Assembly: GCA_047633175.1 (NCBI GenBank)
Contig: JBLIEQ010000017.1
Coordinates: 1 to 64,000, forward strand
Reading direction: 5' to 3'
Length of the DNA stretch: 64,000 bases
DNA from: Motiliproteus sp047633175
Lineage (GTDB): Bacteria; Pseudomonadota; Gammaproteobacteria; Pseudomonadales; Balneatricaceae
This document shows, in pieces, positions 27,198 to 35,765 of the stretch (position 1 is the stretch's first letter; every line of letters starts with the position of its first letter). The notes beneath the pieces were generated by a model that was not told the DNA's origin, did not search any database, and worked only from the letters and a program-made list of their open reading frames with translations. The position numbers were made by a program, and so were the translations under genes.

Positions 27198-28223
27198 ATG
27201 AGAAGACTGTTGTTCGCCATCGCTGCAACCCTGCTGGTTATCAGCAGTGTTCGGGCGGATGTTATTGAGTTGGCTACTAATCATCCCGATCAGCATGTCG
27301 TGGTTAAGGGCGATACTCTCTGGGATATCTCGGCAGAGTTTCTACAGAGTCCCTGGCTCTGGCCAAGAGTTTGGAGCGTTAACCCCCAGATCGACAACCC
27401 TCATCTGATCTATCCTGGCGATACCATCTATCTGGTGATTGTGAATGGCCAGCCGCAGCTGCGGCTCAAACGCGGGCCCCGCGTACTGTCTCCCAGTATT
27501 CGCCGCACGCCGCTGGCGCAGGCGATTCCTGCCATCCCGCTGCAAGATATCAAGAGCTTCCTGTCCGATAACCTGATCATGGATCGCGCCACGCTGGAGC
27601 GCGCGCCCTATGTGATCGCCGGTGTTAACGAGCGGATTATCTCCGGCGCCGGGGACAAGATCTATGCCCGGGGGACGTTGGCGGATGCGCGGACCCAGAC
27701 GTTTTTCGGCATCTACCGTCCGGCACGCCACTATATAGATCCGAATACCGGTGAAGACCTTGGGTTTGAATCCCAGAGCATCGGCAGCGGTTATCTGCAG
27801 GCCCAGGATGAGGATATTCTGACTCTGAAATTGAAACACAGCACCCAGGAGGTGCGCATTATGGATCGAGTGCTGCCGACACCCGAAGGCGTTATCGAGT
27901 CGGTGTTCTATCCTTCGGTAACCGACGAGCCGATAACCGGCAGTATTCTTGCGGTGCTTCGAGGGGTGAATAAGATCGGTCAATTCGATGTCGTCGCGAT
28001 CAATCGTGGCCTGCGTGAAGGGATCAAACCCGGCAATGTACTCCTGGTCTATAAACAGGGAGAGACGGTGGTCGATCCGGTGACTAAAGAGGCCATCCAG
28101 CTCCCCTCTGAGCGCGGCGGTATGCTGATGGTCTTTAAACCCTTCGAGAAGATCAGTTATGCGCTGGTGATGCGCGCCGAAAATAGCCTAGCGGTGATGG
28201 ATGAGGTGCGCTCGCCACGATAA
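27198..28223 (+). CDS. Exported LysM peptidoglycan-binding protein
   Basis: The 341-residue protein has a signal peptide (~1-20) and one LysM domain at ~34-80 (VVVKGDTLWDISAEFLQ, then NPHLIYPGDTIYL). A long C-terminal region of unknown fold follows, shared by the LysM gene that precedes dprA in Pseudomonas. It is probably periplasmic and bound to the cell wall. Ribosome-binding site AAAGGGA. It is divergent from def and followed by dprA after a repeat-filled gap. Confidence 0.9.
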   Translation: MRRLLFAIAATLLVISSVRADVIELATNHPDQHVVVKGDTLWDISAEFLQSPWLWPRVWSVNPQIDNPHLIYPGDTIYLVIVNGQPQLRLKRGPRVLSPSIRRTPLAQAIPAIPLQDIKSFLSDNLIMDRATLERAPYVIAGVNERIISGAGDKIYARGTLADARTQTFFGIYRPARHYIDPNTGEDLGFESQSIGSGYLQAQDEDILTLKLKHSTQEVRIMDRVLPTPEGVIESVFYPSVTDEPITGSILAVLRGVNKIGQFDVVAINRGLREGIKPGNVLLVYKQGETVVDPVTKEAIQLPSERGGMLMVFKPFEKISYALVMRAENSLAVMDEVRSPR

Positions 28224-28254
28224 CCTGGCTGAAGCCTAACCTACAAAAAACACT

Positions 28255-28400
28255 CCTGTGGGTCGGACTTTAGTTCGACAAGGCTAGTAAGAAGCAGGCT
28301 GCATCAGGCGAAGTCTAACCTACAAAAGAACAAGGCTAGCATGGAGCAGGCATCATCGGACTAAAGTCCGACCTACAAGCCTAACCTACAAAAGAAACCA
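28255..28400. repeat. Family A palindromic repeats between the LysM gene and dprA
   Basis: Several degenerate copies of the GTCGGACTTTAGTTCGAC palindrome in both orientations, separated by CAAGGCTAGTAAG-type spacers and CCTACAAAAGAA tags. No gene is visible. Confidence 0.75.
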
Positions 28401-28426
28401 ACACCCCGATCAAGGATGATCGATCT

Positions 28427-29608
28427 ATGCCCAGTCGCTATCTACACCTGCAGCCAGCGCAGCAGCTCTGGCTGCAGCTAACCCGAATACCAGGCCTGGG
28501 TCCGGTTACCCTTCGGCGGCTCTGGCAACAGTTCGGGTCTGCCGAGGCGATAGTCCAGGCCCCCGCAGCCGCGCTGGTCGAGTTTGGCTTGCGCCGCCCC
28601 CTGATAGACGCCCTGACCCGACTCCCGCCCGCCGGCAAGGGTCGAGTCGAGGCGAGTGACACCGCACTCGATGCCTGGCTGGCCGTGCCAGGTCACCACC
28701 TCTTAACCCTACCCGATCCCGCCTATCCCGAAGCCCTAAAGCAGATTTCCGATCCGCCGGCGTTGCTGTATCTGGTCGGTGATGCCGAGGTGTTGAGCGT
28801 CCCTCAGATCGCGCTGGTAGGCAGTCGTAATGCCAGCGCCCAAGGCCTGGAAAACGCCTACGCCTATGGCCGCTACCTGTCTGAAAAGGGCCTGGTCCCC
28901 ACCAGTGGCCTGGCCCTGGGCATCGATGCCGCCGCGCATGCCGGTGGCCTGGAGGGTCTGGGATTAACCGTCGCGGTACTGGGAACCGGCGTCGACCGGA
29001 TCTACCCCTCCCGCCATCAGGCCCTGGCGCGACGCATCGTCGCTCAGGGCGGGGTGCTGGTGTCGGAGATGGCGCTGGGCACCCCGCCTCTGGCGCAGCA
29101 CTTTCCCAGGCGCAACCGCATTATCAGTGGTCTGAGCCTGGGCGTCCTGGTGGTAGAGGCGGCCTACCGAAGCGGTTCCCTGATCACCGCCAGACAGGCG
29201 CTGGAGCAGGGCCGGGAGGTGTTCGCACTGCCCGGATCGATTCATAATCCGCTGAGCAAAGGCTGCCACAGCCTGATTCGACAGGGCGCGCTGCTGGTCG
29301 ATTCGGCAGAGCAGATCCTGCAGGAACTGGCGCCTCAGCTGGGCGCCTGTGTGGCGGAACTGGGTAGTAGCCAGACCGGTCCCGCATTGCCGGGACCCTC
29401 CGCAGGGCCGGCCTTAGCGCGGTTGTCGGCGTCAGAGCAGCTGCTGCTGCAGGCGCTCGGCTACGAAACTAGCTCCCTGGATCGGTTGATGCTGCGCTCT
29501 GGGCTGTCGGTCGCTCAGCTACAGGCGCAGCTGTTATCGCTGGAGCTTCAGGGCTGGGTTGCGGCCGTCCCCGGCGGTTATCAACGCACCACAGGGGCCC
29601 AGACTTGA
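28427..29608 (+). CDS. dprA: DNA-processing protein DprA/Smf
   Basis: Binds incoming single-stranded DNA and loads RecA during transformation. The 393-residue protein has an N-terminal SAM-like/HhH region (LTRIPGLGPVTLRRLW). The central Rossmann-like domain has VGSRNASAQGLE, TSGLALGIDAAAHAGGL and PRRNRIISGLS. The C-terminal winged helix DprA-WH domain (~320-385) is complete. Starts with a proper ATG after the repeat block. Confidence 0.94.
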   Translation: MPSRYLHLQPAQQLWLQLTRIPGLGPVTLRRLWQQFGSAEAIVQAPAAALVEFGLRRPLIDALTRLPPAGKGRVEASDTALDAWLAVPGHHLLTLPDPAYPEALKQISDPPALLYLVGDAEVLSVPQIALVGSRNASAQGLENAYAYGRYLSEKGLVPTSGLALGIDAAAHAGGLEGLGLTVAVLGTGVDRIYPSRHQALARRIVAQGGVLVSEMALGTPPLAQHFPRRNRIISGLSLGVLVVEAAYRSGSLITARQALEQGREVFALPGSIHNPLSKGCHSLIRQGALLVDSAEQILQELAPQLGACVAELGSSQTGPALPGPSAGPALARLSASEQLLLQALGYETSSLDRLMLRSGLSVAQLQAQLLSLELQGWVAAVPGGYQRTTGAQT

Positions 29609-29688
29609 AAGCGATCCCAGACTAAGGTATTTTCCGATTCTATATTTCCCCCCCCTACATTCCCTGCTCCGAATTCTGAGGCTGTACT

Positions 29689-30195
29689 ATGTCTAAACCC
29701 TTTGTTGCGATCCTTATGGGATCTGATTCCGATCTGCCTATCATGGAAGCCTCAGTTGCGGTACTAAAGCAGCTGCAGGTTCCCTTTGAGATGAAGATCT
29801 CCTCCGCGCACCGCACGCCGGTGGCAACCCATGATTATGTGGTCGATGCTGACAGCCGTGGCTGCGTGGCCTTTATCTGCGCAGCCGGTATGGCCGCGCA
29901 TCTGGCCGGTGCCGTTGCCGCCAATACCCTGAAGCCAGTGATCGGCGTACCGATCAATTCATCATTGGATGGTCTCGATGCCTTGCTGGCAACGGTCCAG
30001 ATGCCGGCTGGCATACCCGTGGCCACCGTCGCGATCGGTAAGGCAGGCGCCAAGAATGCGGCCTATCTGGCTGCCCAGATTATGGCGACGCTGGATTCCG
30101 CCCTGGGGCTGCGGCTGACTGCCGAGCGTCAAGCCAATACCGAAGCGGTGCTGGCTAAAGATCGTGCCTTGCAAGAGCGGCTGGCCAACAGCTGA
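29689..30195 (+). CDS. purE: 5-(carboxyamino)imidazole ribonucleotide mutase
   Basis: Class I PurE converting N5-CAIR to CAIR in purine synthesis. The 168-residue protein has the motif MGSDSDLPIMEA, SAHRTP (active-site His-Arg) and AAGMAAHLAGAVAANT, with GVPINSSLDGLDALLATVQMP (cited by its start GVPINSSLDG). The companion purK is not adjacent, unlike in many relatives; tsaC follows after 8 bp. Confidence 0.96.
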   Translation: MSKPFVAILMGSDSDLPIMEASVAVLKQLQVPFEMKISSAHRTPVATHDYVVDADSRGCVAFICAAGMAAHLAGAVAANTLKPVIGVPINSSLDGLDALLATVQMPAGIPVATVAIGKAGAKNAAYLAAQIMATLDSALGLRLTAERQANTEAVLAKDRALQERLANS

Positions 30196-30203
30196 TCTAA
30201 GCG

Positions 30204-30761
30204 ATGATTAATCATTGGCAGATCAAGCGAGCCGTCGCGACCCTGCGCCATGGCGGCGTGCTGGGCTATCCGACCGAAGCGGTCTGGGGGCTGGGTTGCG
30301 ATCCCTGGCAGCAGGATGCGGTCGAGCGCTTATTGCGGTTAAAGCGGCGACCGGTCGGCAAGGGCTTGATTCTGGTGGCCGCCGGCAGGGATCAGCTGCG
30401 ACCGCTGCTGCGACCGCTGAGCCAGGCGCAGCGGGCCGAGCTGGAACTGAGCTGGCCGGGCCCGACCACCTGGCTGGTCCCCGATCTGGATAACCTGATC
30501 CCTTTCTGGATCAAGGGCGAGCATTCGAGCGTCGCCCTTCGAGTGAGTAATCATCCGCAGGTCGTCGCCCTGTGTCGTGCCTTCGGTGGCCCCCTGGTAT
30601 CGACCTCGGCCAACCTGACGGGAGGCACCGCCGCACAGAGCGCGGCCGAGGTTCGGCAGCGCTTCGGACATACGCTCGATTGCCTGCTGCCGGGGGCTCT
30701 GGGCGGACAGGCCCGGCCCTCGATGATCCGCGACCTGTGCAGCGGAGCGATCTTGCGCTGA
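30204..30761 (+). CDS. tsaC: Threonylcarbamoyl-AMP synthase (YrdC family)
   Basis: Makes threonylcarbamoyl-adenylate for the t6A37 tRNA modification. The 185-residue single YrdC domain starts with RHGGVLGYPTEAVWGLGCD (KxR/ST substrate pocket), then LKRRPVGKGLILVAA, and PLVSTSANLTGGTAAQSAAEV near the C-terminus (cited by its core PLVSTSANLTGG). Co-directional with purE and hemF, as in the Pseudomonas tsaC-hemF-aroE set. Confidence 0.95.
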   Translation: MINHWQIKRAVATLRHGGVLGYPTEAVWGLGCDPWQQDAVERLLRLKRRPVGKGLILVAAGRDQLRPLLRPLSQAQRAELELSWPGPTTWLVPDLDNLIPFWIKGEHSSVALRVSNHPQVVALCRAFGGPLVSTSANLTGGTAAQSAAEVRQRFGHTLDCLLPGALGGQARPSMIRDLCSGAILR

Positions 30762-30814
30762 GACCTAGTAGATTTTGCGCTGAAGCTTCGAGCACAACGA
30801 CATAGCGGACTACC

Positions 30815-30878
<64 letters not shown>

Positions 30879-30889
30879 GGAGGACCCTG

Positions 30890-31834
30890 ATGGCCGCAGT
30901 TGATATTCAACCGGTGATAGAGTTTATGCAGCAGCTGCAGGATCAGATCTGCGGTGCGCTGGAAGTGGTCGATGGCCAGGCGAGTTTTAAGCAGGATAGC
31001 TGGGTTAAACCGAGCGGCGGCGGTGGACGTTCGCGGGTGATCACCGAAGGCGGGGTATTTGAAAAAGGCGGGGTCAATTTCTCCCATGTTCTCGGTGACA
31101 ATATGCCCGGATCTGCCACCGCACATCGCCCCGAGCTTGCCGGTCGCAGCTATCAGGCGGTGGGGGTGTCCCTGGTGATGCATCCTGAAAATCCCCAAGT
31201 GCCGACATCGCACGCCAATATCCGCTTTTTTATCGCCGAAAAAGAGGGCGAGGAGCCGATTTGGTGGTTTGGCGGCGGCTTTGACCTGACCCCCTGCTAT
31301 GGCTATGAAGAGGATTGTCGCGACTGGCATCGGGCCTCCAAGGCGATCTGTGATCCCTTTGGCCCGGAACTGTACCCCGAGTATAAAGCCTGGTGCGATC
31401 GCTACTTCTATCTCAAACACCGTGATGAGCCCCGGGGAATCGGCGGCCTGTTCTTCGATGACCTGAACGAGCCCGGTTTCGAGCGTAGCTTTGAGTTCGT
31501 CAAGGCGATCGGCGCAGGTTTTCTGGATGCCTACCTGCCGCTGGTGGAGCGTCGCAAAGACACGCCCTACGGCGAGGCCGAGAAGCGTTTCCAGCGTTAT
31601 AGGCGCGGCCGTTACGTAGAGTTTAATCTGGTGTTTGACCGAGGCACCCTGTTCGGCCTGCAGTCGGGAGGCCGGACCGAATCTATCCTGATGTCGCTGC
31701 CGCCGGAGGTGCGCTGGGAATATAACTATCAGCCCGAACCCGGTAGCGCCGAAGCACAGCTGACAGAACACTTTTTACAGCCGCACGACTGGCTTGCAGA
31801 AGCAGAATCAGAAGCAGAAACTGCTAGACGATGA
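30890..31834 (+). CDS. hemF: Oxygen-dependent coproporphyrinogen III oxidase
   Basis: Aerobic step of haem synthesis, converting coproporphyrinogen III to protoporphyrinogen IX. The 314-residue protein has SGGGGRSRVITEGGVFEKGG, HANIRFF, WWFGGGFDLTPCYGYEED (cited in part) and PRGIGGLFFDDL, plus RGTLFGLQSGGRTESILMSLPP. The start follows a strong AGGAGGA site placed directly after a hexamer microsatellite. The C-terminal tail EAESEAET is a short acidic repeat not typical of the family. Confidence 0.97.
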   Translation: MAAVDIQPVIEFMQQLQDQICGALEVVDGQASFKQDSWVKPSGGGGRSRVITEGGVFEKGGVNFSHVLGDNMPGSATAHRPELAGRSYQAVGVSLVMHPENPQVPTSHANIRFFIAEKEGEEPIWWFGGGFDLTPCYGYEEDCRDWHRASKAICDPFGPELYPEYKAWCDRYFYLKHRDEPRGIGGLFFDDLNEPGFERSFEFVKAIGAGFLDAYLPLVERRKDTPYGEAEKRFQRYRRGRYVEFNLVFDRGTLFGLQSGGRTESILMSLPPEVRWEYNYQPEPGSAEAQLTEHFLQPHDWLAEAESEAETARR

Positions 31835-31881
31835 ACGCTCACTTTTCACCGCCGCATGACCGGCTTTCCGAGACTTAGACG

Positions 31882-32706
31882 ATGACAGACTGCTACGCCG
31901 TTGTAGGAAATCCGATTCAGCACAGCAAGTCACCCGAGATTCACCGCCTGTTTGCCCGGCAGTGTGGCCAGGACCTGAGCTATGACAGCCTCGAAGCGCC
32001 CTTGGAGGATTTTTCCCAGACAGTACTGACCTTCTTTGCCAAGGGGGGGCTCGGGCTCAATATCACCGTCCCCTTTAAAGAGGAGGCCTGGAGCCTTGCC
32101 TACCATCTGACCCCGCGGGCGCGCCTGGCCGGTGCGGTCAATACTCTTTATATCGACCCGGCTGGCCAGCTGTGTGGCGATACCACCGACGGGGCGGGAC
32201 TCATCGAGGATCTTATTCACAACCATCTGGGCCGCATCGAAGGCCAACGGGTGCTGGTGCTGGGGGCCGGAGGCGCGGTGCGCGGGGTGCTGGAGCCCCT
32301 GCTGCAGAAGCGTCCGCAGCGGGTACTGGTGGCCAATCGTACGGTCGCTAAGGCGCAGGAGCTGGCGCAGGTCTTTACGGCGCTGGGGGCTATCAGCGGC
32401 TGCGGCTTTGAGGCGATAGAGGGCACGTTCGACCTGATCATCAACGGCACCTCGGCCAGCCTTCAGGGTGAGTTGCCGCCGCTTCCTGCCGGAGTGCTGG
32501 CCCCCGGTGGCTGGTGCTACGACCTGATGTATGGCGCCGAACCCACTCCCTTTATGAACTGGGCAGAGCAGCAGGGAGCCGCCAAGACGCTCGATGGCCT
32601 GGGGATGCTGGTCGAGCAGGCCGCCGAATCCTTCCAGCTGTGGCGTGGCGTGCGGCCGGAGACGTCCGCCATTATCACCGAGATCCGGGAAAAACTCAGA
32701 GCCTGA
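31882..32706 (+). CDS. aroE: Shikimate dehydrogenase (NADP+)
   Basis: Reduces 3-dehydroshikimate to shikimate in aromatic amino-acid synthesis. The 274-residue protein has GNPIQHSKSPEIH (substrate loop), NITVPFKEEAW with the catalytic Lys, GDTTDGAGLIEDL and the NADP loop VLGAGGAVRGVLEPLL followed by NRT. The C-terminus is DGLGMLVEQAAESFQLW. Follows hemF with a 47-bp gap. Confidence 0.97.
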   Translation: MTDCYAVVGNPIQHSKSPEIHRLFARQCGQDLSYDSLEAPLEDFSQTVLTFFAKGGLGLNITVPFKEEAWSLAYHLTPRARLAGAVNTLYIDPAGQLCGDTTDGAGLIEDLIHNHLGRIEGQRVLVLGAGGAVRGVLEPLLQKRPQRVLVANRTVAKAQELAQVFTALGAISGCGFEAIEGTFDLIINGTSASLQGELPPLPAGVLAPGGWCYDLMYGAEPTPFMNWAEQQGAAKTLDGLGMLVEQAAESFQLWRGVRPETSAIITEIREKLRA

Positions 32707-32707
32707 T

Positions 32708-32775
32708 CCCCTAAAGGGGGTCATCCCCTGAAGGGGGTCAGGCCTTACATTTGACATGCCTAACCTACAAAAGAA
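32708..32775. repeat. Family C repeat with tandem half copies after aroE
   Basis: Tandem CCCCTAAAGGGGGTCAT and CCCCTGAAGGGGGTCAGG, leading into a family C element (GGGGTCAGGCCTTACATTTG) and a CCTACAAAAGAA tag. The GGGG/CCCC arms could also form a hairpin ending the aroE transcript. Confidence 0.7.
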
Positions 32776-32847
32776 CCATTCTTTAAACCTGGCAAATCTC
32801 TAGCGTTTTGCTGCTTTAAGCATTTGATATTCATGGAGATAACAGAC

Positions 32848-35238
32848 ATGTCAGCGGAGATTAATATGGATTCTGCTACCCGACTCGACGTCGATCAGCT
32901 GTATCGCACCTGTAATCTGGAACTACTGCCGTTTAAAACCACCGAGACGCTGGAAAATTTTAAGGGCGTCTACGGCCAGGAGCGTGCAGTCGAGGCGATG
33001 GAGTTCGGGATGGGCATGCACCGTCCAGACTATAACCTCTTCGTGATGGGCCATTCACAGAGTGGCCGCTTCTCCTTCGTGATGGATACCCTCAAGCGCG
33101 AGGCCAAGAAGGCCAAGAAACCGCACGACTGGTGCTACCTCAATAACTTGTCGGATCTTCGCCATCCCCAGGCGTTCTATTTTGCGCCGGGTAAGGGCTC
33201 GGTATTTAAGAACGATATAGGGCAGCTGTTGGATGCGATGGCCTCGGAGATCCCCGCCGCCTTCGAAATCCCCTCTTATCAGCGCTCCAAGAGTCGTATC
33301 GAGCGCGACTTTAACAAGCTCTACGATCTGGCGTTGGAGAAGGTTGAAAATCAGGCCAGGAGCAAGAGTATCGCCCTGTACCGTGAGGCCGGTAGCGTCG
33401 GTTTTACCCCGGTGCGAGATGGCCAGGCGATGGATGAGGCCGCCTTCTCGCAGCTGGAGGAGGGGCAGCGAACCCAGGTCAACGCCGATATTAGCGAGCT
33501 GGAGGAGTTTCTGAACGAGTCGCTCACCAGCCTGCCGCAGTGGCGTCGCGAAGCGAATGAGAAGCAGAAAAAACTCGAGCATCTGACCGCCCGCGGGGCG
33601 ATGACGCCGGTCTTCGGGCCGCTGAAAGAGAAGTACGCCTCGCAACCCAGAGTCGTCAGCTACCTCAGCCAGATGGAGCTAGAACTGGTCAAGCAGGCCG
33701 CCGAGCTGGCCGGTGATGACCGGGCCTCCGAGGAGCGCACTCATGCCTCCCGGTTAGCGCAGCTGGAGCAGCAGTTCGGGGTCAATATGATCGTCGATCA
33801 TCAGCGCACCAAGGGGGTGCCCGTGGTGTTTGAGTCCCATCCCAGCTATGACAACCTCTTCGGACGGGTCGAGTACAGCACCGAGATGGGGGCGATGGTC
33901 ACCAACTATCAGCTGATTCGGGGCGGGGCGTTGCATCAGGCCAACGGCGGTTATCTGCTGCTGGAGGCCGAGAAACTGTTCGAGCAACCGCTGGTCTGGT
34001 CGGCGATCAAAAGGGCGTTGCGGTCATCCAAACTTAAGATCGAAAATCCCTTTGCCGAACAGTCGGGGGCCAGCAATATCACCCTGGATCCCGAGCCGAT
34101 CGATCTTCAGGTCAAGGTGGTTATCATCGGTGACCGCGAACTTTATTACCTGTTACAGCAGATGGATCCGGACTTCTCCACCCTGTTTCGAGTGGTAGTG
34201 GATTTTGAGGACGAGTTGCCGCGTACCGAGGCCTTTATCCGCAACTACGCCCGCCTGATCCGCACCCTGTCGCAACAGGAGGGCTGTGCCCATCTGAGCC
34301 GTCCTGCGGTGGGGCGGCTGATCGAGCACAGTTCGCGGATGGCGGAGGATCAGGGCCAGCTCTCGGCCCAGATCGGGGAGATGAAAGACCTGATCTGCGA
34401 GGCCGACTACAAGCGCAAGAAGGCTGGCGATGAGCTGATCCAGGTGCAGCATATCCAGCAGGCGCTGGATGCGAAAGAGCGGCGCACCGATCGCCTGAGC
34501 TCCAAGATGCGCGAGGAGATTGTCAATCGCGTGATCCTGATCGATACCCAGGGCACCGCCGTCGGTAAGTGCAATGGCCTGACGGTGCTGGAAGTCGGGG
34601 AGGTGCGCTTCGGCACCCCGGCGCGGATCACCGCTACCGTACATCCGGGTGACAAGGGCATCGTCGATATCGAAAAAGAGGTCACCCTGGGGCAGCCGAT
34701 CCACTCCAAGGGAGTGATGATCCTCTCGGGTTATCTGGGGCATAAGTACGCCCAGGATTTCGTGCTGGCGTTGTCGGCCAATATCGCCCTGGAGCAGTCC
34801 TATGGCTATGTCGATGGCGACAGCGCCTCGCTGGCCGAGATCTGCACCCTGATCTCGGCGCTGACCCACACGCCGATCAGGCAGAATTTTGCCCTTACTG
34901 GCTCGATCAATCAGTACGGCGAGGTCCAGGCGATCGGCGGCGTTAACGAGAAGATCGAAGGATTCTTCGACCTCTGTCTCGCCACGGGGCTGACGGGCGA
35001 GCAGGGGGTGATTATCCCCCAGGCTAACCAGCGCAACCTGATGCTAAAAAAGGAGGTAGTCCGGGCGGTTGCCGAGGGGGTGTTCTGCATCTACACCGTG
35101 GCCACGGTCGATCAGGCCCTGGAGCTGCTGACCGGGCGCAAGCCGGGCGTGCGTAAACCCGATGGTAGCTTTACCCAGCGCTCGCTCAACTTCGAGGTGG
35201 TCAAGCGGCTGAAGGAACTGGCCAAGACGAATGACTGA
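32848..35238 (+). CDS. Lon-like ATP-dependent protease (AAA_32 / S16 peptidase)
   Basis: Predicted 796-residue Lon-family protease of the LonB/YcbZ-like group. The start at 32848 (MSAEINMDSATRL) has GGAGA at good distance; TTG 32824 and ATG 32833 are alternatives. The N-terminal AAA-like region carries a degenerate Walker A (GHSQSGRFSF, Arg instead of Lys). The long coiled-coil insertion is at ~175-310. The S16 protease domain ends the protein, with catalytic Ser in VDGDSASLAEI and catalytic Lys in GGVNEKIEGFFD. Substrates are unknown. Confidence 0.9.
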   Translation: MSAEINMDSATRLDVDQLYRTCNLELLPFKTTETLENFKGVYGQERAVEAMEFGMGMHRPDYNLFVMGHSQSGRFSFVMDTLKREAKKAKKPHDWCYLNNLSDLRHPQAFYFAPGKGSVFKNDIGQLLDAMASEIPAAFEIPSYQRSKSRIERDFNKLYDLALEKVENQARSKSIALYREAGSVGFTPVRDGQAMDEAAFSQLEEGQRTQVNADISELEEFLNESLTSLPQWRREANEKQKKLEHLTARGAMTPVFGPLKEKYASQPRVVSYLSQMELELVKQAAELAGDDRASEERTHASRLAQLEQQFGVNMIVDHQRTKGVPVVFESHPSYDNLFGRVEYSTEMGAMVTNYQLIRGGALHQANGGYLLLEAEKLFEQPLVWSAIKRALRSSKLKIENPFAEQSGASNITLDPEPIDLQVKVVIIGDRELYYLLQQMDPDFSTLFRVVVDFEDELPRTEAFIRNYARLIRTLSQQEGCAHLSRPAVGRLIEHSSRMAEDQGQLSAQIGEMKDLICEADYKRKKAGDELIQVQHIQQALDAKERRTDRLSSKMREEIVNRVILIDTQGTAVGKCNGLTVLEVGEVRFGTPARITATVHPGDKGIVDIEKEVTLGQPIHSKGVMILSGYLGHKYAQDFVLALSANIALEQSYGYVDGDSASLAEICTLISALTHTPIRQNFALTGSINQYGEVQAIGGVNEKIEGFFDLCLATGLTGEQGVIIPQANQRNLMLKKEVVRAVAEGVFCIYTVATVDQALELLTGRKPGVRKPDGSFTQRSLNFEVVKRLKELAKTND

Positions 35239-35260
35239 GTCCGGGCGCAGGGGCTAAACT

Positions 35261-35290
35261 GGACGTAACTTTTCTGGACGTAACTTTTCT
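35261..35290 (+). repeat. Two 15-bp direct repeats abutting a ribosome-binding site
   Basis: GGACGTAACTTTTCT occurs twice back to back, immediately followed by GGAGG, the ribosome-binding site of the SpoIIAA-like gene. Another local duplication placed at a gene boundary. Confidence 0.85.
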
Positions 35291-35301
35291 GGAGGTACGC
35301 C

Positions 35302-35667
35302 ATGCTGATGAAACTGGAGCAGAGCAGCGCCGACCGGCTGGGCTTTATGGCCAGCGGCTTGCTGACCGACAATGACTACAAAAACTTCCTGATTCCTCAG
35401 GTACGCGAAGCGATTGAGGCCCACCCCTCGATCCGGCTGCTGTTTCAGCTGCAGGGCTTTCGCGGCTGGGAGCTGCAGGCGGCCTGGGACGATCTGGTGT
35501 TTGGTCTAGAGATCAATCCCAGGGTGGAACGCCTGGCGGTGATCGGCGAGCAGCAGTGGGAGCGCTGGATGGCTAAGCTTGCGACCCCCTTCACCCATGG
35601 CCAGGTCCGCTATTTCGAACCTGAGCAGCTCCCTCAGGCCTGGCAGTGGCTGGCTGAGGGTTCTTAA
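35302..35667 (+). CDS. STAS/SpoIIAA-like (SEC14-type) small protein
   Basis: The 121-residue protein has the SpoIIAA-like fold pattern (PF11964 type): N-terminal strand, helix around DYKNFLIPQVREAIEAHPS, strand IRLLFQLQGF, then WDDLVFGLEINPRVERLAVIG and a final strand/helix EQLPQAWQWL. Family members are widespread and of unknown role. ATG at 35302 fits the GGAGG site six bases upstream. It is 63 bp downstream of the Lon-like protease and may be co-transcribed. Confidence 0.85.
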   Translation: MLMKLEQSSADRLGFMASGLLTDNDYKNFLIPQVREAIEAHPSIRLLFQLQGFRGWELQAAWDDLVFGLEINPRVERLAVIGEQQWERWMAKLATPFTHGQVRYFEPEQLPQAWQWLAEGS

Positions 35668-35689
35668 AAGGGGTCGGCGTTTTGTGGGT

Positions 35690-35765
35690 AGGTTTTTTGT
35701 AGGTCGGACTTTAGTCCGACAACTCGCGCTCTGCTGCAATTAAGCTGTCAGGTTAAAACCTGACC
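35690..35765. repeat. Family A palindrome between convergent genes
   Basis: One intact GTCGGACTTTAGTCCGAC element followed by a related GTCAGGTTAAAACCTGAC palindrome, between the SpoIIAA-like gene and the convergent MFS gene. It could serve as a bidirectional transcript end. Confidence 0.8.
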